The notes under the pieces are model-generated. The model ran no database searches, was not told the DNA's origin, and worked only from the letters and a program-made list of their open reading frames with translations. 64,000 nucleotides of DNA, taken from NCBI GenBank assembly GCA_021397845.1, contig CM038043.1, positions 128,942,013 to 129,006,012 of the forward strand, in the 5' to 3' direction. Shown in pieces: positions 59,051 through 64,000 of this stretch (positions are counted from its first letter, which is position 1; each line of letters starts with the position of its first letter). This stretch comes from Areca catechu (taxonomy: Eukaryota > Streptophyta > Magnoliopsida > Arecales > Arecaceae). The position numbers and the translations under genes were made by a program.

Positions 59051-59477
59051 GATATCATGATGATCAATGGATCAAACCTTGACTTCGATGATACGTCGCA
59101 GCAGAGCACATATCCCTGGAGGAGTGGGTGGAGACAACGTGGAGCTTACGTACACGGCAGGTATGTTTTCGAAGGAGTGGTTGGAGCCGGCATGGAGCTC
59201 CTTTACATAGCGAGCATGCTGCCTGCATTAATGAGTGGTGGCCGGTGTCAGAGGACCATGATGCAAGGTCACCTACCCTTCTGCAAGAGGAGAGCTTGCT
59301 AGGCCTGCTTGCACAGTAGTGGGAGTTGTGTCGAGTCGTAAGGAGCTTACTTGTTGTATTGGACCGGTAGGTGAAATGGCTTGAGATGGCAAATGATGTG
59401 ACTTGGAGCTGAGCTGGCTAGTGAGGTGGTAAGCCACATGACATCCGCATAGGAGCAACTATTTCCTGGATGCATCA
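59051..59477 (-). repeat. Element J 3' LTR (partial)
   Basis: It matches the outer part of the F LTR (55600-56013), for example AAGGTCACCTACC and GATGCATCA. The left end is not resolved. Confidence 0.6.
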
Positions 59478-59494
59478 GATGCCCCCCACTTTCT
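59478..59494 (-). other. Element J polypurine tract
   Basis: The minus strand reads AGAAAGTGGGGGGCATC directly before the LTR start TGATGCATCC. Confidence 0.75.
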
Positions 59495-60059
59495 AGGACG
59501 GGGCATCTCTTTTGTCTCGGGCGTAGGAAGTAGAGGTTGTTGGCCGCAGAGCTCGATACCAAATCCCTGCTTGAAGGGGATGGCTACCTGGATGGCTCGC
59601 CCTCGTTCCTGGCCGGCAAAGTGTGAGGAGATGCTTTGCTTCATGCTGGGCAAGGCGATGGGTGTCGAAGCATGGGATGCATGCGACTTAATGGGGGTCT
59701 AGAGCATTGTCTTGAAAGATCGTGCATCTACTGCATGTAATGTGGTCCGTGCGACAACTCGGAGTGATGATGGCAGTTTGTAGCTTGAAGTGATGGCAGT
59801 TTGAGCTAAATAGTGTGTCCACTAGGGTGTAGATGCGTGTTCCTTGGTGAACTGTCTCTAGTTGTAGTGATGCTTGGGTTGCTGCCATGGTTTGCTGCCA
59901 TCTGTTGCTGTCGATCTGCTAAGAAAGAGAGAGCCTAGAGCCCTTGATGCCAAGGAAGCTTGTTGCTGCTGCGGGAGGCACTACAATGAAAGCGGTTGGT
60001 TCTCCTTCCCTTTCTCTTCCTTTGTCTTTCTGTTTGGTTTCTTCAATGGGCCTTCAACG

Positions 60060-62270
60060 GGATCAATGGCAGTTGAGGACACTTGTAAGGCAGTTGAGTC
60101 TGCCCTAGGCAAGGAGGACTTGGCAAAGTTTTAAGAGGAGTTTGCTATCCCGATGTCGGTTAGGCTTGAGGTGCCGAGACCTTCTGAGAGGATGACCATG
60201 GGGTTAGCGACCTGCGTGGCGCTGCATGAAGATGCGCTTAAGGCCGAATTGAGATTTTCGATTCTTGTTACTGTTTTTGAATTGCTTAGGTGGTACTGTC
60301 TCCCATGCAGCTCGTCCTTCATGCCTGGAGGATGATCATAGGGCTTTGCCATATAGTGGATTACGGTGATATGCCCTGCCCGCGAGTTTTCAGAGTCTTC
60401 TTCCATTTGAAGTACAATTTGCATGGATGGCAGTACGCTTTGCTGTAGAAGGGATTTCAATTTCTGAAGGGTCTGTCCATGGTGTACTACTAGAAGGAAG
60501 AGTTTTTCTTTGTCATATCCATGGTGGCATGGTTGTTCCCAGCTACCTGGGATTCGTCGAATAGAGCAAGGACACAGGATTACTTGAAACTACAGTTCTT
60601 GGAGAAGGCGATAATCCACAGATTGGGGGCGATAGTCCACAGGTTGTGGGTAACTGTTTTTCTCCCCATTGAGGATCTCTTGCGAGGGGAGCTCCTGGCG
60701 ATAATGTGCCATAGGGATCTGTCTGCTACCTGTGAGTGTTTTTCCAGATCTCTCTGAGTTCTCGCCTTTTCAAGAATAAGAGTGTGATGGTTTGCTTCCT
60801 AGCAAGCCTGTCTTTTTAGAGGGCGGAGGCGGAGGTTTAGAGGCCTGCTTATGTGGGGGACATGAAGGAAAAGCCGATCTTGGATGGGTCGGAAGAGGCG
60901 CCGAAGGTCAAGAAGCGATAGCAGCGCTAGGAGACCTCTACTCCCTGGATAGGTGAGGCCTCTTCCAAGGTTGTCGATGCTCCGTTAACGAGGCTATGGA
61001 GTTGGTCATGGGGAATTTCTCCGTGGTCAGTGATGTTGCGAGGGCATCGGAGAGGCTTTAGAGGTTCCCAGCAAAGTTGCGGAGATCGTTAGCAAGGCGG
61101 TCGAGATGGAGGTGGGCTGTGGCACCATCACGGTTGTGGATTATACTGCGAGCGGGGTTCGTGGGGCTCCGAGCGAGGCTAGCGATGGCCATAGTGGCAA
61201 TGTAGAGAAGGTCATCGCACCGCCTATAAGGAGGGGCAAGTCTTTGAGGAGACATCATTTAAGAGTGATGAAGGCAAGCTAGCAAGATGTGTTTGGTCTC
61301 GGGACTCCAAACGGGGAGACCTATTTTTTCATGCTGGAGAAGTACGTGTCTTCTAAGTGCAGGGAGGAACTTCTCCAAGAGAGCATCCCGGAGAGCCTTG
61401 GCAAGTTGTCCGTGCCTTAACGGCGGTAAGATCTCCGAGCTCAAGTTTCTTGCTCTTGAAAGACTTTGTTAGCAACTTGACTGATGGCTCTTTTGCAGAT
61501 CAACCTTGCAATATGGGGGCAACTTTAGCATTTGGCGAGGATGGAGAATGATCGAGAGCAAGCTTTCCAGCATATCTGGACATTGTAAATTGAGCGAGTT
61601 GACGCTGTAAAATAGCTGAGTGAGATCACTAGCGACCTGGCGGTGGAATAAATTTGGCTTGGGAACTCTAGGCTAAAGTCACGGACCTGAAGAAAGATGT
61701 GTCCTGATGGAAGGACAAAGCTACCCGGCTTAGGAAAGAGTTGGCCGAGATGGACAACGTGGCGACGACATTGAAGAGGTCGCTCGCCCAAGCTGAGGGC
61801 CTTGCTCACTGACACGGAGGGCGAGGCGAGCAAGCTGAAGGAGTCATCCAAGTTATGAGGGTCGCTTGCCGCTGTAGAAGGCGAGGTGACTAGGTTGGTG
61901 GAGGTTGCCAGATTACAAGGGTCGCTCACCACTGTGGAGGGCGAGGTTACCAACTAGCGGGAGGAGGTTGCTAGGTTGCAAAGGTTGCTCGCCGAGGCTG
62001 AGGAGAGGACATCCCTCGCTGAGCGTTGTCTTCGAGGCAGCTATCGAGGCCGTTGAGGCCTATCGGAAGATTGAGGTCTTCCGCAAGGAGCTTCTAGAAT
62101 CCTACCAGGATGCTTAATGCCAAGGATGTGCGATGGCACGGGAAGAAGGTGGCGAAGCACTACCCGAGCATCGATTTCAGCATATTGTCCTCAGTGAAGT
62201 CATCTTCTAGTAGTGAGCTTGGTGGCTCTAACGTAGATGAGGGTGGCGAAGCGATGTCGCTCGTCTCGTA
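60060..62270 (+). pseudogene. Element J antisense extra ORF ('putative gypsy type transposon' domain plus coiled coil)
   Basis: The plus strand reads ESALGKEDLAKF(stop)EEFAIP, MSVRLEVPRPSERMTMGLAT and CVALHEDALKAELRFSI (60090-60270), then QLVLHAWRMIIGL and RVFRVFFHLKYNLHGWQYAL (60300-60440), EEFFFVISMVAWLFPATW (60500-60560). This is the plant 'putative gypsy type transposon' domain (PF04195-like). After a broken Pro/Lys/Glu region (60800-61250) a coiled coil follows (61700-62100: ARLQGSLTTVEGEV-like heptads) and an ending with MARKKVAKHYPSIDFSILSS (about 62130-62190). Many stops occur. Its function in retroelements is unknown. Size (about 700 codons) is normal for this ORF class. Confidence 0.7.
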
Positions 62271-62434
62271 GCTTTTATCTTTTGTTCTATTTTTTGGTCC
62301 TTTTGCAAACAAACTGTCGAGATGCCTATATTAAGAATTTATTTGAAATGGAATAAAGTGGCCTTTTGTCTTTTATCTTTCTTCGTTCACTTTCTCCTTT
62401 AGAATATTCTGATGCGAAGTTTCACACTTTGCTT

Positions 62435-63509
62435 GATCTAAATCTCTTTACTCAATTAAACTGAGCCAATTAGCGATCAAATTGCTTATTAATTTTCTTA
62501 TAATTAATTAATAATTAATTATTAATTTATAACATTTGTGCCGGGTTAATTGTTCATCATATTTAAAATTTTATTATTGAATGATTCTTAATCATTAATT
62601 AGCCATTATGATCGGTCAGAAACTTTTTGTGACCCCATCATTAAGTCGGTAGCTCAGGAACCAATTCCTAAACTAATCGATATGATCATCTAGTAATGGT
62701 GCCCGACATTCGGATAGGTCGAATGTTCGCGAAGCAACATTCAAGAATCCAGGCATATGGTTTCCATATAATTCATCTCTTTAACTTTAATGCTCAAAAT
62801 AATTTCAGAGTTAACTGCCAACTCTGAATAATGCATCCAAATATGTCTCAACCTGCTAAATCTTGTGACTCCTTACAAGGATTGTCCTGGCCAAGGTATT
62901 GCTAAATTGAAACGTACTAGAGTATTTTCTTCAACATCTTGGAGTGGTCAATTCCATTTGACTCATCACTGACTTAACAAGTACTTGACTGCATCTAGTA
63001 ACTTTCTGTCATTGGATTAGAAATCCAGGTAGTCCGACATTTAAGCACAATGAGTGGCTTGTAAGTCACTGTGGTAATCTCCGGTCGAAGGGATACTTAT
63101 ATCAATATTCTTCTGTGAGATACTCTCGACGGTAGGTACTTAACAGAGTTGGTCACGTTCGGTGCAATGTACACTTATACTCACATGTCATACTAGTGTC
63201 TCCACATTCCTTTGTTATGAAGACAACCAATCCATATGGCATACAATGATTTATGCTCGATAAGCGTTGTCATCCTAGGTAACAACGTATCATTTGATCG
63301 CGAACATGTTTAAGAATTATTCGATAAATTCTTCTTTATTGAATTGAAGTAGTTCTAAGGACTTCATCTCAAAAGAGTCCAAAGGAAGATGCAAAAAAAG
63401 ATGAACTGCCAAAATTAACTTTTATTTCATTAATGATTCATGTACAAATTATAAAGAGTTCAACCGTCTACAATCTAGATGATTAGCTAATAGGATACAT
63501 TTCCTAACA
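62435..63509 (-). repeat. Element K 3' LTR (inner part missing), Tork-like
   Basis: Collinear with the I LTR from AAATCTCTTT (12370; 62450) to the end TTTCCTAACA (63509). About half of a full LTR is present; the left part is lost at the junction with J near 62435. Confidence 0.8.
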
Positions 63510-63520
63510 ACTTTCACTTG
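63510..63520 (-). other. Element K polypurine tract
   Basis: The minus strand reads CCAAGTGAAAGT just before TGTTAGGAAATG, homologous to the E PPT. Confidence 0.7.
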
Positions 63521-64000
63521 GATTAGAACCAATCGGAACATATGAATATCCATCTTTTACTTGTGGTCATCGAACTCTTTGATTCCGATGGCTTTAGTAA
63601 ATGGGTTAGCCAAGTTCTCATTTCCATCAATCTTTTAAAGGTCAATGTTACCTTGATTCATTATTTTTTCGACAAGGTGGAAGCGACGTAGAATGTGCTT
63701 GGTACGTTGATCAGCCTTTCGTTCCTTCGTTTGAGCTATGGTTCCAGTGCTATCATGGTATAAGAGAATTAGGCAATCAATGAAGGGTATCACTCTAAGC
63801 TCGGTATTGAACTTCTGTAGCCAAACGACTTCCTTTGCAGCATCGGATGCCACAATATACTCTAACTCGTATACAAAATCGACCACAGTGTGCTGCTTAG
63901 AACTTTTCTAATAGATAGCTCCTCCGTTTAGGGTAAAAACATAACCCGATACATTTTTGCTGTCGTTCCTGTTTGATTGAAAACTTGAGTCAGTATAATC
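63521..64000 (-). pseudogene. Element K RNase H, continuing beyond the window
   Basis: The frame at 63635-63886 reads ELEYIVASDAAKEVVWLQKF, YHDSTGTIAQTKERKADQR and TKHILRRFHLVEKIMNQGNI. It is followed after a stop by the NENLANPFTKAI tail (63570-63620). It is collinear with the E RNase H (44931-45284). The catalytic EYI glutamate and HDST aspartate are present. RT and the rest of the element lie beyond 64000. Confidence 0.88.

Larger units (their letters stand above)
59051..62430 (-). mobile_element. Element J: 3' part of a Tat-lineage Gypsy element with an antisense extra ORF
   Basis: An LTR piece (about 59051-59477) ends GGATGCATCA like F. The next bases on the minus strand, AGAAAGTGGGGGGCATC (59478-59494), are a clear polypurine tract, so this is a 3' LTR and the element lies on the minus strand. 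To the right, on the plus strand, is the extra ORF 60060-62270. Antisense extra ORFs between pol and the 3' LTR are known in Tat elements. Pol itself is missing; K begins at about 62435. Confidence 0.7.

Overview
The window is plant nuclear DNA from a repeat-dense, AT-rich, heterochromatin-like part of an angiosperm genome. It is almost entirely LTR retrotransposons inserted into one another. The Sirevirus-type Copia elements with palindrome-rich LTRs, the Tork-type Copia elements with about 2.2-2.6 kb LTRs, and the Tat-lineage Gypsy elements fit a large-genome monocot such as a palm. The sequence alone does not prove the species. I see no rRNA, tRNA, CRISPR array or bacterial-type operon.

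Layout, left to right. (A) 1-10763: a minus-strand Sirevirus-like Copia element. Its 5' LTR (4909-10763) was hit twice: by element B (5067-7887, 5-bp target duplication TAAAG), a small LTR retroelement carrying a captured piece of a host sacsin-like gene, and by a solo LTR (7993-9446, duplication CAAGA). (I) 10764-13439: the leader and LTR of an old Tork-like Copia element. 12406-18157: a 2.87-kb near-identical tandem duplication. (G) A plus-strand Tork-like Copia element whose 5' LTR (from 16469) was broken by Sirevirus C (18126-28940, itself carrying solo LTR D) and by Sirevirus LTR H. G resumes at 30166, runs through gag-pol to 36065, and ends with a 3' LTR at 38674. (F) A minus-strand Tat-lineage Gypsy element that hosts both G and the nearly complete 10-kb Copia element E (42666-52740, duplication CTTCT). 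F ends at 56013. 56014-59050: the least repetitive part, with a possible host-gene fragment (two exon-like segments at 56850-57147) next to a 113-bp tandem repeat. (J) About 59050-62430: the 3' end of another minus-strand Tat element, with an antisense extra ORF of the 'putative gypsy type transposon' kind on the plus strand. (K) About 62435-64000: a Tork-like LTR and the RNase H end of a minus-strand Copia element that leaves the window.

Relative ages follow from the nesting: F and I are oldest, then G and A, then C and E, then B, D and the solo LTR. All coding regions are broken by stops, frameshifts or deletions. E is the best preserved: its RT YVDD box and protease DTG are intact. In A, G and F the RT catalytic box has lost aspartates by G-to-A changes.

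No working host gene is demonstrated. The most notable observations are the sacsin-transducing retroelement, an array of TATCAGAGC motifs (the complement of the tRNA-iMet 3' end) between the extra ORF and the 3' LTR of C, the palindromic arrays in four Sirevirus LTRs, and the indel-rich tandem duplication, which may be an assembly artefact.
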